This document shows positions 41,836 through 50,895 of a stretch of DNA of 64,000 nt, piece after piece. The notes under the pieces were generated by a model that made no database searches, was not told the origin of the DNA, and saw only the letters and a program-made list of their open reading frames with translations. A program made the position numbers and the translations under genes. The stretch lies in NCBI GenBank assembly GCA_977006965.1, contig OZ345369.1, forward strand, positions 2,604,001 to 2,668,000, written 5' to 3'. Positions within the stretch are counted from its first letter, which is position 1; every line of letters starts with the position of its first letter. The stretch is from Phymatolithon calcareum (taxonomy: Eukaryota; Rhodophyta; Florideophyceae; Hapalidiales).

Positions 41836-42299
41836 CGTAGTACGATCAAAGGCGCGACATATTGCTATCGCAAATCTATGGTTAAGATGCGCTGGGTGAG
41901 AATATGCAGTGCACAGGCGTTCTTCATCTTTGATTAAGGGTCTTAACATTGCAAAATATTTCACGACGTCTCGTTGAGAATGCCGTCAGTCTGCCGGAAG
42001 CCTGCAGTGCCGGCAAGGATCATTAACTCTTTGATGACTTTTTGTAACTTTTTTTGAAAATTCGTCCACGTTCCTCCCTGTTCGGGATCGACCGATACCC
42101 CGCCGATCACGTTAACATCTTTGGTCAACACGAAATCTCATCTATTGTGCAGAAGCACCACAAAGCGCGCAACGTTAAGACCCTCGTCTAGTTAGCAGTC
42201 CATATTCACCCTTCCCCGGAACTAGCCATGGGGACATATGTCAATTTTACGTAAAAGGCTCCCAATGCCTCAACAGACGGACTAATGGCGCTTTCCAAT
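41836..42299. other. No gene; possible LINE-B 3' end trace
   Basis: I see no conserved frame. At about 42225-42285, ggggacatatgtcaatttta followed by aaaaggctcccaatgcctca resembles the LINE-B 3' UTR start seen at 5145 and 9905, on the minus strand. Confidence 0.4.
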
Positions 42300-42315
42300 A
42301 GGAAGGCGCAGCAAG

Positions 42316-42448
42316 AAGAAGAAGAGGAAATTTTTATTATAGTGTGTTACCAATGCACCTGCTGACGCTTGGGGCAACACTTCTGGCGAGACACTAGGAC
42401 TCAATCGGAACCCAAAAGCTCCATTTCGCTAAAAGTGACATAGTCAGC
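42316..42448 (-). mobile_element. LINE-C short 5'-truncated insert, 133 bp
   Basis: A perfect 16-bp duplication AGGAAGGCGCAGCAAG (42300-42315 and 42449-42464) brackets the insert. On the minus strand it encodes CPKRQQVHW and a stop, then AATAAAAATTTCC, then a CTT-rich tail (plus aagaagaagaggaaa). The tail lies inside the duplication, so the CTT run belongs to the element and is not a feature of the target. This is the copy that defines the 3' end of family C. Confidence 0.8.
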
Positions 42449-42610
42449 AGGAAGGCGCAGCAAGCAGCGCAGAGGGTACAGGTGTATATCACTGTAGGAC
42501 AGAACATTCCTTTTGCTCTGCAGCAGTTGTTGATCTGCGGGCTGTTCTGGAACTCGATGACGTTCGCAATTTAACGCGGCAATCCGCGGGTCTCGACAGC
42601 CCAAGGTCGC

Positions 42611-43786
42611 CTACGAGAACATCACGGCCGTATCCCCACTAGCATAATTCAGGTATAGCCGGATACGGAGCACATACTTGCGGGTGCGAACCAGTCGCGT
42701 GGTGATCTTCGCATTGAGATTTGTTCCACTGTCGTCGTCGCCTGCGACGAATTCCATTTCGCCGCTCACCTCTTCGAACAACACCATCACTGAGTCGGAG
42801 TTGCCGAAAGTCTGGATGGAGTATTTGTCGGAGCGATCGACTTCAATAGCAAAGTTGCTTTGCTCGCCGGGGCCAATCGACATATTCTCCAAGACGGACG
42901 GCTCCAGCTTCTTGTACTTGACTTTGAGCGGCGGATAGAACTTGCGTGCTTCCGCCTTGTCGACGTCGGTAAGTCCGTCAGTGGGCTGAAGGCCTTGGTT
43001 ATACTGGGCAGGCTTAATGATCATCCCCGGCCCAAAGCCGTAGTGCATGATCGAATTGGGGTCCCAGGTCGAGCCCGCAACTGCCCGCGGAGACAGCTTG
43101 CGAAGGATGTTGTGGTACGTCTCTCGACGGGACCAGTTGTTCGGCGGGCCGCCAAACGCGCGATACACGGCCTCTTCGTCCCACACGATGCCCGCAAACG
43201 GATTTTGATGCTCGTGCGGGAACCCTAGGGTATGGCCAATTTCGTGGATCGGGGTGTCCAGTCCACCGCCGCGCGGGTCTCGGGTCAGATCCCACCCGAA
43301 ATTCATCGTCCGCTCCAGTCGGCCTGGAATATCTACCACGTCCCTGCCCACGTAAGACCAAGAGCCGTCGCCTCTCAAGAAGCCGATGCGGACCTGGGCG
43401 ACGTTGATGTCATTAACTTCCTCGAATTCGATCCCGATGCCTACATCCTCCCACACCTTAAAAGCTGCTCGGACGAGGTCCTCGTTGCTCAGCTCGCCTT
43501 TGAACGGGCCACTGTCGAACATGTAATACTTGAGCTTTGTGCCGTTGACCCATTTCTTCCCGATGTAGTGAATCAGCCCCGCTCGGAAGCTCGACACACC
43601 AGGCGCGAGCGTCCGCACAGGAACATCGGGCAATGAGCACGTGCCCAGCCCGTAATCGTTGCTGAAGGACTGCCCATCCGCACTTCCAGGTGGGACGCCG
43701 CCACTTTTGGTGGCCAACTCAAGTTTCTCGACGCGATTCAGGATCTTGTTCAGTTGATCATGAATTGATTGCGATTTATCGGCCAT
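42611..43786 (-). CDS. Astacin-family (M12A) zinc metalloprotease with PPC-like C-terminal domain
   Basis: The 391-residue protein contains HEIGHTLGFPHE at residues 181-192, the full zinc-binding and catalytic signature of astacins (three His ligands, catalytic Glu), and SIMHYG at 245-250, the Met-turn. The enzyme would cleave peptide bonds. Residues about 295-391, with FGNSDSVMVLFEE and GDDDSGTNLNAKI, resemble the bacterial pre-peptidase C-terminal (PPC) beta-sandwich. Residues 1-27 form a short amphipathic helix, and no signal peptide or propeptide is evident. There is no intron, stop or frameshift, and codon use is markedly more GC-rich than the flanks. A Shine-Dalgarno-like AAGGAG lies 6 nt upstream of the ATG. 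Neighbours are transposon pieces on both sides. The combination suggests recent acquisition from bacteria; an assembly chimera is the main alternative. Confidence 0.9.
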   Translation of the reverse strand: MADKSQSIHDQLNKILNRVEKLELATKSGGVPPGSADGQSFSNDYGLGTCSLPDVPVRTLAPGVSSFRAGLIHYIGKKWVNGTKLKYYMFDSGPFKGELSNEDLVRAAFKVWEDVGIGIEFEEVNDINVAQVRIGFLRGDGSWSYVGRDVVDIPGRLERTMNFGWDLTRDPRGGGLDTPIHEIGHTLGFPHEHQNPFAGIVWDEEAVYRAFGGPPNNWSRRETYHNILRKLSPRAVAGSTWDPNSIMHYGFGPGMIIKPAQYNQGLQPTDGLTDVDKAEARKFYPPLKVKYKKLEPSVLENMSIGPGEQSNFAIEVDRSDKYSIQTFGNSDSVMVLFEEVSGEMEFVAGDDDSGTNLNAKITTRLVRTRKYVLRIRLYLNYASGDTAVMFS

Positions 43787-43792
43787 TATAAA

Positions 43793-43798
43793 CTCCTT
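43793..43798 (-). promoter_or_regulatory. Shine-Dalgarno-like sequence of the astacin gene
   Basis: On the minus strand GGAAGGAG is followed by a 6-nt spacer TTTATA and the ATG at 43784-43786. The strength and spacing are those of a good bacterial ribosome binding site and fix the start codon. It has no expected role in a eukaryotic nucleus. Confidence 0.7.
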
Positions 43799-43944
43799 CC
43801 AACAGGTGGAATTAGAAATGTCGTTCTTGATCGCGTAAGGTGACTGAGGGGGTTAAACGAGGAGTTGGCGGACCGTGAACTGCCCTCTACATATAGCTGA
43901 TCTACATCAAGATGGTTCTTATAATCCTTTAGGAGTGGCCCAAG

Positions 43945-44390
43945 TAAGAACAAAAAGACCTAGCTAGGATAAAATGAGATCTCCGCCGGGAATAGGGCAT
44001 ATAAAAGAATAATAAAATACTTGATGGATCATTCCAATCCTATATGTATGTGTGTTATACCACCCGCGACCTATATTATTGATTTAAAACGCATTCGGTG
44101 CGAGTACAATCCTGCGTAAGCACAAAAAACCTAGCTAGGTAAAATGAGATCTCCACGAGGAATAGTGTTAATCATCGCACAACTTCTATTATGAAACTAA
44201 TTTTTGAGTCAGAAAAGTTTTAATTCTATCAATTTGAAAGTGATATATCTCGAGAATCTTGCCCTTCACATTCGGTGTGATCCCAGCCTTCACAACCGGT
44301 CCTTTGGATCGACGAACAGGGCATATAAAAGAACAGTAAAACACTCCTTGGATCATTCCTCTCCTATATGTATGTTACACTACCCTTTCC
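43945..44390 (+). repeat. Duplicated TATA-containing segment upstream of the astacin gene
   Basis: Two blocks recur: acctagctagg..aaaatgagatctcc (about 43959-43985 and 44128-44153), and gggcatataaaagaa..taaaa followed by ggatcattcc..tcctatatgtatgt (about 43994-44055 and 44320-44370). In the first unit the blocks are adjacent; in the second, about 155 bp separates them. The plus strand carries TATAAAAG in both. No ORF is seen. Confidence 0.65.
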
Positions 44391-45384
44391 CTGGAAGGGT
44401 TACAGCGCAATGCGAAGCTGCTCTGGTGTCGGCGTGCGCCGGCGGTGAGGGCTTCTAAAATAAAAACGTGCAATGTCCCCCCCTGTTACACTACACGCAA
44501 CTGGAGCGGAAACCTCCCAAGGGAGACATATGCATACCAGGCTACTGAGAAGCAGCACGTCTCCCTCGCGTCGGCAGATTGTCACCGACAGCGGGCAACG
44601 CATCTGCGCGGTGGGTGGAAAGTTGTCATAAGGTTGCTGCCTATTTGTCCCTTCTGTCTGGACCGTTCCTGATATCTGTGCGCTCCTATTCACAGGCGTC
44701 GCCATCTACTCGTGGCAGCTTTCACTCCTGCGACAGCTTCCGAGTGTGTCTTGTGTCGAAGATGACTGAGATTGGGAATGTTTTCGTGTTAATATCTACA
44801 TATACCCAGATTGTCTTGCCGGCGAGCACAACAATATCTGCAACTCCTTGTACCGCCTCTATGTGAATGCGAAATTTGGCCGTCTTGGAAAAGGCGTCCG
44901 AGGGCGTATACCAGAAAGGCTTTGTGCACCAATAATCTTCGATACGTCCCAGCTTGATGAACCACATTCCCAGCTCTAGGCCTAGATACCCTTCAATATC
45001 GGGCCTCGAAAGTGTTTGCAGTGAACGTATCGACATGTTCGTCATATCATTAAGCCTCATTATCTCTTCTTTCGAAAAAAGATGGCAAAATAAGCCAAAG
45101 CTGCCACCATCTGAGAGCGCAGTTTGAATTCTTTCTCTTTGGAGTAAAACCAAGCCACTCAGACGCTGTATGCTGTTCACATATACATCACCATCACACC
45201 CAGGTAGACCTTGCAGCCTTTCATGTGGAACTTCGTAAGGATCCTGATCTCCCTGAGCATGGTGCGGCTCTTGGGTTCCTGAATCCAAGTCAGAGGCAAA
45301 CAATTCATCAGGAGACTCGGGACCACGTATCGCACTTGCACTATTCCACCAGCATATCCCATACGTGGGAGCTAATTTCTTCAA
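44385..45384 (-). mobile_element. piggyBac-like element remnant, copy 2
   Basis: On the minus strand a coding part (44722-45384) is followed by a stretch shared in inverted orientation with 41490-41835, and then by the terminal repeat shared with 40943-41044 (44392-44480). I could not find TTAA duplications at the ends, so the boundaries are approximate. This copy and the fragment at 41490 enclose the astacin gene in opposite orientations. Confidence 0.55.
44722..45384 (-). pseudogene. piggyBac-like transposase N-terminal fragment, 220 aa
   Basis: Residues about 125-175 (LSRPDIEGYLGLELGMWFIK, then RIEDYW) resemble the start of the DDE_Tnp_1_7 (piggyBac) domain, where a conserved leucine/glycine helix precedes a K-x-DYW motif. 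Residues 180-220 (ADIVVLAGKTIWVYVDINTK, VIFDTRHTRKLSQE) are shared with the 41490 copy. No catalytic Asp set is recognisable. A TGA follows LSQE where the other copy has TGG. The family call is a by-eye inference from one motif. Confidence 0.4.
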
Positions 45385-45700
45385 CTGTGTCCTCTATTCG
45401 GCGCTTCTTCGACACCTTACCGTCTTCCGCTGGTTTCAGTGCTTCTTTGAAGTCCTCCTCTTTTCTGAGATACTCCATCTGCTAGATCCTGTTCTCTTCC
45501 ATGGCATTCATCTGCATATTCCAGGTACTTTTTCCGTCTTGCTAGGTTCCTAGCGAACCTTGCCGTCTGGTATGCTCTCCTCATCCTCGGGCTGGCGATT
45601 CGTCACAACACATGCATCCGCTTTCTCCGATGTTCAGCATACTTTCCAAACACGTACTTGTAGAAGAGGCAGCCTCCAATCGCTGAACCGCGTTTATTTC
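45385..45700 (-). mobile_element. LINE-B C-terminal fragment
   Basis: The minus strand encodes IASPRMRRAYQTARFARNLA and KKYLEYADECHGREQDLADG. These match the LINE-B helical C-terminus (LASPQMRRMHQAERSALSLV, EFHGKEEDLEDV at 34106-34459). Frame 45560-46045 on the plus strand is its antisense shadow. Confidence 0.65.
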
Positions 45701-45747
45701 CCCTCTGTGGGATATTGCGTCGTAGGTGTGAAAGGGTTAAAAGCTAT

Positions 45748-45787
45748 CAACTCATCTGCTGGCGGTCTAGCGCCAGCAGATGAGTTG
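45748..45787. repeat. Perfect 17-bp inverted repeat with 6-bp spacer
   Basis: caactcatctgctggcg (45748-45764) and its exact reverse complement (45771-45787) flank gtctag. There is no mismatch in 34 paired bases. The compact arm-spacer-arm layout resembles a site bound by a dimeric recombinase or regulator; a transcript hairpin is also possible. Confidence 0.75.
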
Positions 45788-45846
45788 GTAAAATGTCGCA
45801 CTTTGACCACTATATCAAAGGTGAAACGTGTCATTCTTAACACCGC

Positions 45847-46746
45847 CTGGGGGTTGCGGGAAATATCGATCTCTCCAGCGCATGGCCTTTACAGGAAATT
45901 ATGTTTCATATTGCAAACTGTAAGTAGATGTGGAGAAGCATGTCGTCCAACTTGCTCTTCTTCCTATGAACTAAAGCGCTCCTTAACGGGATCTCATCAT
46001 AATTGGCCCATAGAGCCTGTATTATGCATAATGCTTATTTCGTAGGACTGTCCCTCGTTTTCCTGGTCCTCGTTGTCAAAAAGATATCATATTTGCTGCA
46101 CGTAACAGGCGTTCCGCTTTCTTCGCCCTTTTCGTGAACGATTTCACGAAACGCGCTCACTAAAACAGAGAAATCTTTAAGAGCCGATTTCTCTGCCATG
46201 GACGAGAGCAGTAAAAAAATTGCAGCGTATCTTCGATGAACATCAAGTTTTTCTTACGAAACTCTTACGTTTAGTACGAAATCTGGTCGCCTCAAAATGG
46301 CTAAATCGGCTGGAAACAGCGATTTCGCGAAACTATGACGGTTGGTATGTCCATGAAGAAATTTTTATTTCGTAAATGTTTTTCGAGAAAAGGCTTCGGG
46401 GGCGGATTCTCTACAGGGTACACTTATATCTTGTAAGAGTAAAAAATTCCGTCCTTGAGAGATCGGCGCTTAAAGTTCTATAGAGTCCTTGCAGCTGCCC
46501 CGGCGAAGGGCACGGAACCTTTCTTTGATACGGCACTGGGGTCAAAAAAGCGCACTAAATTGACGCAACTTGCAGTAGTGCAGGGATGCTGGAGGTTGGA
46601 GAAATCAGTGTAATGCGCACGATCCAGACAGCAATGCAATACTAATTAATCTCAAACGCAAGATATAGGGGTTTGCTAGACCCAAAATTCTTCCGTGGTC
46701 GAAGCAATTCTAAAGTGGTGAGATCGATATTTCCCGCAGCCCCCTG
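45847..46746. mobile_element. Element with 27-bp terminal inverted repeats, about 900 bp
   Basis: The left end CTGGGGGTTGCGGGAAATAT and the right end, read inward, CAGGGGGCTGCGGGAAATAT continue together to ATCTC (25 of 27 identical). CAGGGGG is a hAT-like terminus. The flanking 8-mers (aacaccgc and agtaacga) do not match, so no target duplication supports it. The interior has no transposase that I can recognise. Confidence 0.55.
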
Positions 46747-47589
46747 AGTAACGAAGGTACTGGAAGCAGCTCTAGGGAGTTGCAGTGTTGTAAAGCGAGA
46801 TATGCCAATGCTACTTGGCACCTCAAGGCACTGCATGCCTTATATCCCCGGACAATGAGACAACGATCCACTGCGATTCGTTTTCAGCGATGCATCCCTG
46901 AGTCCTCGTTTTCGTATCGAGACGAACTAGTTCCAAATCTTTATATGCACTTGCGAATGTTTTGCATGACGAAAGTGATTGTCATGCAGATATGGATTGT
47001 CCCAGTGAATGTTTTCCGGAGACTATCCCATGCCCGTGAGCTCAGCTAGCTCACAAATCCGATAAACGATGTTCATGTATACCCTGATGTGCATCAACAT
47101 GAGAATTGGCTTTGAAAAATGTATGAACATTGAGTTATTGATCATAGTTAAACTTGCTGTACCTATTATGATTCCCAAAAGGCCTCAATAGTAGGGCGCT
47201 AAATTACCTTCAACAGCACACTATTCGTTATTGTTAAAGAAATATCAGACACGATGCTGGTCGTAAGTGCCGAGAACTAATTATCCGCACACGTCCACCT
47301 GTACTTTGGGTTACACCTCCGGAGTCATCACAATCTCAAGATTCACATCAATAAAACCTTGCTGCTGCTGCTCTCCGAGGAGGAATCAGACAGATGTTCC
47401 CACTGATCTTGGATTCTAACATGGTAGCACCGGAAAGTTTCCTTCCACAATGTTGCGCTGAGGAACAAGGCTTCAAATTTCATACACTGTCTATCAATTC
47501 GACATGGAGGCCACCGGATTCGAATTTGCCATCATCGCTGACACACACACTCGTAAAGAAACGAATTTCCAACATCCGTCATGGACCTG
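46747..47589. other. No recognisable gene; possible retroposon 3' end at 47350
   Basis: I see no conserved domain. AATAAA at 47350-47355 is followed by ACCTT and (GCT)4 at 47361-47372 on the plus strand, a layout similar to the AATAAA plus trinucleotide-tail ends elsewhere in this window. Upstream coding sequence of such an element is not recognisable. Confidence 0.35.
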
Positions 47590-48139
47590 ATACCTTCCGA
47601 AGCTAGAGTAATGACCTGGACCCGCTGATGCGACACATCGCTGAGGTGGAGACACAATTTCAATCAGCACCATACAACTCACCCTTAGAGGCAGTTTTCT
47701 TTTAGACGTTCCCCGTAAGCAGCAGTGGTGAAACGACAATTGCCACGTCCTTGTTCTGGCGAGCGTCCCGAGCAACGGCGTTAAGTGACACCATGAATGT
47801 TCTACAGCCGCAGGTGCGAAACGCTTCGACACAGCTGATGAGCTTGATATCAATGCAAGTTTCAGGACTAAAAAGCCAGGAACTGGAAAACTTAATTTTA
47901 CCTAAGCTGCACAGCTCCGACACTAGCGACAAAAGAAAATGTATCGCGTGGGAGCACGCAGAGGCGTTTGACTCCATCGACCATGAATTTCTCATGTCAT
48001 CCCTTCGAAGCAACGCGATGCCCCGAAAATTACGTTCGGCTCATATCGCTATTGTAAACAACGGCAAGCGTCACAGTCCGAGTGCAGCTGTGCCACGGAT
48101 CACAAGTTTTCTCGAGGATTGTTCGCAATGAACGAGGCG
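47590..48139 (+). pseudogene. LINE-D reverse transcriptase, 5' half, interrupted by copia
   Basis: The plus strand encodes EHAEAFDSIDHEFLMSSLRS, the first catalytic palm block (AFDxIDHxxL). It proceeds to a frame reading VRNERG right at the copia insertion point. The matching GV-x-Q-x-D continuation lies at 55925 beyond the copia element. The last 5 bp (48135-48139, AGGCG) are the left target duplication. Upstream of about 47700 the similarity to reverse transcriptases fades. Confidence 0.7.
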
Positions 48140-48223
48140 TATAGGTGTCCACTGTCGAGTTTACTGTGTGGCTGCAGTATTGCTGTCCTATATATACTTG
48201 TATATTGGAGGTATGATCCAATA
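48140..48223 (-). repeat. Copia 3' terminal repeat, 84 bp
   Basis: It aligns end to end with 55836-55919 with 5 mismatches and no gap. On the element strand it starts TATTGGATCATACC and ends GGACACCTATA. It is immediately followed by the AGGCG target duplication on the outer side. Confidence 0.85.
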
Positions 48224-49629
48224 GGTGCGGCTCGGTATCATCAGTGAAATCGTTGGTTAAGTCTTTGATTGTCAAAGACTATGATCCAATAGCCGCCGCT
48301 GATTATGACGGGCCGACACTCATACATAGCTGGTTGCGGAGCTGAGTAAAACCAGGGGATAGTAATATATAAGAGGGGGACGTTAACTCCCGTTTTTTCA
48401 GGAACGCCCTCAAATCGCATATGCCAAATGGAGCGAAACGGTTGGTCCATATTTGGTGATCATACCACTAAATTGCCTCTTTTCAAGAGCACAACCATAT
48501 TCCAACGTTTAAAGGACGATTTTAAGCTGAGCGCGCGAGTATCCTGTGGCTGGAACACATGTTTTTATTAAGGTGTCTGTGAGAGAAGATATATTCAAGA
48601 TGCGCTGATTCTTCTGATGTAATTTATTTTTAAAATTAAAGACTGACAAAGTTATCGCATCGCTGGGATGCCATGTTCTTTTTTGAGCTAATTTGAGGGG
48701 TCAGATTGCTTGAGAAACATAAAGAAGAGCTCGAAAAACTGGTTTGTTAAACTCCGATTTCCCTGTCGTAAACGTAGAAGATTCACAATGAGGAGGGGAA
48801 GCAAGATAGTTATTTTTTGGATTAAATAAGCATACCAGTTTTTGACCGCACTGATTTTTCTGTGAGTGCTTCAGTCGGGGATGAAAAGTGTTCGCGAGAT
48901 GTTGTTTTTCAACAAGAAGCATTACAGTGCGATATTTGGTCGACATGGGCACTCAGGACAGTGCATAATTATACCTCTGCACTGAACAACACACGACGGA
49001 ATGAATTTCAAACCTGTCTGACCGCGTCCCTGACCGCATTTTTCCATCTCCACCCCGCTCTTTCGTACGTACTTAGGCACCACATGCCAGGTGTGTGCTG
49101 TCCGATGTCCTCACTGCGAACGAAAGGACTAATTCCCATAGATATAACGACAAAATTTCGCTTCGACGACATGCAAACAACTCCAGCTAGATCCGAAGCC
49201 ATTTTACACTTCTTTATCTCAGGTCTCCCTTGCCTGCGTATACGCGAAGTGGAAGCCAGCTTTCTGATGTGTCCTTGAGCGGCACGCATTTCGGAAGATA
49301 AGCCATTTTTCGAAATCGCTATAAGGCAGATTCCCAGCATTTGGGCTGGTTCCTCTTTCTGCACTTCGCACTGGTACGTAGTTTGCCTCTCGGATCAGCG
49401 CTGTTTCCAAGGATTTTCACGATATATTGCGTTTGTTCATTTTGTCTTACTGCAGTGCTGTTTTGGGTGCTGCAATATTGGCATTTGAACAGCGATTTCA
49501 GCACGTGTCAGCCGACAGCTCGCAGCTTACTGTACGTGGAGCACAATCCCAAAGATTATTTGCGATTGAGGGTGTGAGTCTAATTTCCTGCTTTCCAACA
49601 TCCATATGAGTCCTCAGAAAAAAGGTGTT
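48224..49629. other. Extra 1.4 kb between pol and the 3' repeat of copia
   Basis: No copia coding sequence is present. A 12-bp copy of the repeat end (tatgatccaata) recurs at 48280-48291, and a 9-bp hairpin (agtctttga/tcaaagact) lies at about 48261-48279. The 31-bp segment 48351-48381 is the exact reverse complement of 49630-49660, which contains the pol stop codon and a purine tract. A plus frame of 138 residues (48862-49278) has no recognised domain. This could be captured or rearranged sequence. Confidence 0.5.
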
Positions 49630-50314
49630 GTCCCCCTCTTATATATTACTATCCCCTGGTAAAACGCGTTTCGGGAAGCTGCTTGGTGAGGAGGTCGGCG
49701 GTCAGTGTTTTCGATGGGTGGTGGAAGGGGCGGATCGTCCCGTTGCGTACCAGTTCTTGAATGAAGTGTTGTTGCACATCAATGTATTTTGAGCGTTTGG
49801 TCGGCGCTGTGGCGGTCGCGATGCGTATTGCAGCAGTGTTATCTATCCCTAGGGGGATGGCGTCCTTGAAAAGTTTGGATTGCAGCTCGGGCAGAAGAAG
49901 GACCGTAGCAATGAGTGTATGTATCGAACTTGCTTTGCCGCTTGCCCTGCGGCTATATATTCTGCTTCGCATGTGCTTGTACAGACTGTTTTGATTGTGC
50001 GAGATGCCAATGAAATCCGAGCTCCGTTAAAGAATACAATGTGGGCATGAACTGATTTTCGTGTTGATTTGCAGTTGGCGTAGTCGGCGTCAGATTGAGC
50101 AGATAACTCACCAGTTCCATGTTTGTATGTGATTCCTAAATGTATGGTTCCCTTTAGGTATCTGAGAACGCGTTTTGCCCAGGGGTAGTGCCAATTCCAT
50201 TGCTCGACATTTCTGTTTGTCGCGCAATTAAACAATTCAATTGCTCACTACGGTTAGTCAGGAATTCGGATTGCAATTTGAATACTTCCCGCAATAGTCA
50301 AGTTAATTGTTTAT

Positions 50315-50617
50315 TCATGCCTCTTCTCCTAGGTGTACGAAACTTTCATCTTCTGCGATAGCCTGTTCAACACGCTGGTTGACAACGCTTGACAACGCTT
50401 GACATAGCTTCTTCACAGTTTTATCATCCCAATAAGAGCGGCTGATTGACGTGAATGGATATCTCGAGGCTGTTCGCGAAGGAGTTGCATTAGCTGTTGT
50501 ACAACTTGTTTCGGCTTCGGTTTCGGAATAGGTAGTACCATGATTGGAAGAGCGAAATTTGTTTAGGTGTTGTCGACTGGGTCTGGTAGTGTGCTTTGGA
50601 TAAATGTACGACTTCAC
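50315..50617 (-). CDS. Small ORF in the 973-bp hAT element, 100 aa
   Basis: The Ser/Thr-rich N-terminal half is followed by SRSYWDDKTVKKLCQALSSV, a short helical segment with a Trp that faintly recalls SANT/Myb-like modules. No family is recognised with confidence. It could be a fragment of an accessory protein of the parent element or a chance frame. Confidence 0.25.
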   Translation of the reverse strand: MKSYIYPKHTTRPSRQHLNKFRSSNHGTTYSETEAETSCTTANATPSRTASRYPFTSISRSYWDDKTVKKLCQALSSVVNQRVEQAIAEDESFVHLGEEA

Positions 50618-50696
50618 TTTTTATAATGACTCTTCTATCTGTCTTTTCAGAAACGGCACTCTAGACACCCATACCGTTATACTTGAACGGATGAAT

Positions 50697-50780
50697 GAAT
50701 TCAACCATCCATGTGATCGTTCTGTTGTAGTGGTCTACGCAGACCATTACAATAGAACGAGCACATGGATGGTTGAATTC
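50697..50780. repeat. 84-nt near-perfect hairpin inside the hAT element
   Basis: The outer 19 bp (gaattcaaccatccatgtg with its exact complement at 50762-50780) and an inner 21-bp stem with three mismatches surround a 4-nt loop acgc. In plus-strand RNA two of the three mismatches become G-U pairs, giving about 40 paired positions. The size and loop are those of a small-RNA precursor, or of the core of a small inverted-repeat insertion. Confidence 0.8.
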
Positions 50781-50835
50781 AGAAACGTTGTAACTGTATA
50801 TAGTACGTAGAATTTTACGTACCTAACACTAGGGG

Positions 50836-50895
50836 AGCACGGTAACATTTTGGCCTGATAGTTATTTAGTTGATTTGGGCCAAAATGATGCAGTG
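50836..50895. repeat. Inverted segment shared by two hAT elements
   Basis: ggggagcac and attttggcc on the left are answered by ggccaaaat and gtgctcccc on the right, giving a two-part stem. The 929-bp hAT carries a related block at 53350-53415 (gggggagaatgacagcattt, then tttgggcccgatggtattct). The position in both elements suggests a conserved cis-acting region. Confidence 0.6.

Noticed and set aside
49630-49660. Purine tract after the copia pol stop as the start of a 1.5-kb 3' LTR
   Set aside because: A 1.5-kb LTR would need a matching copy at the other end. There only 84 bp match, and both the primer site and the AGGCG duplication fix the 84-bp limits.
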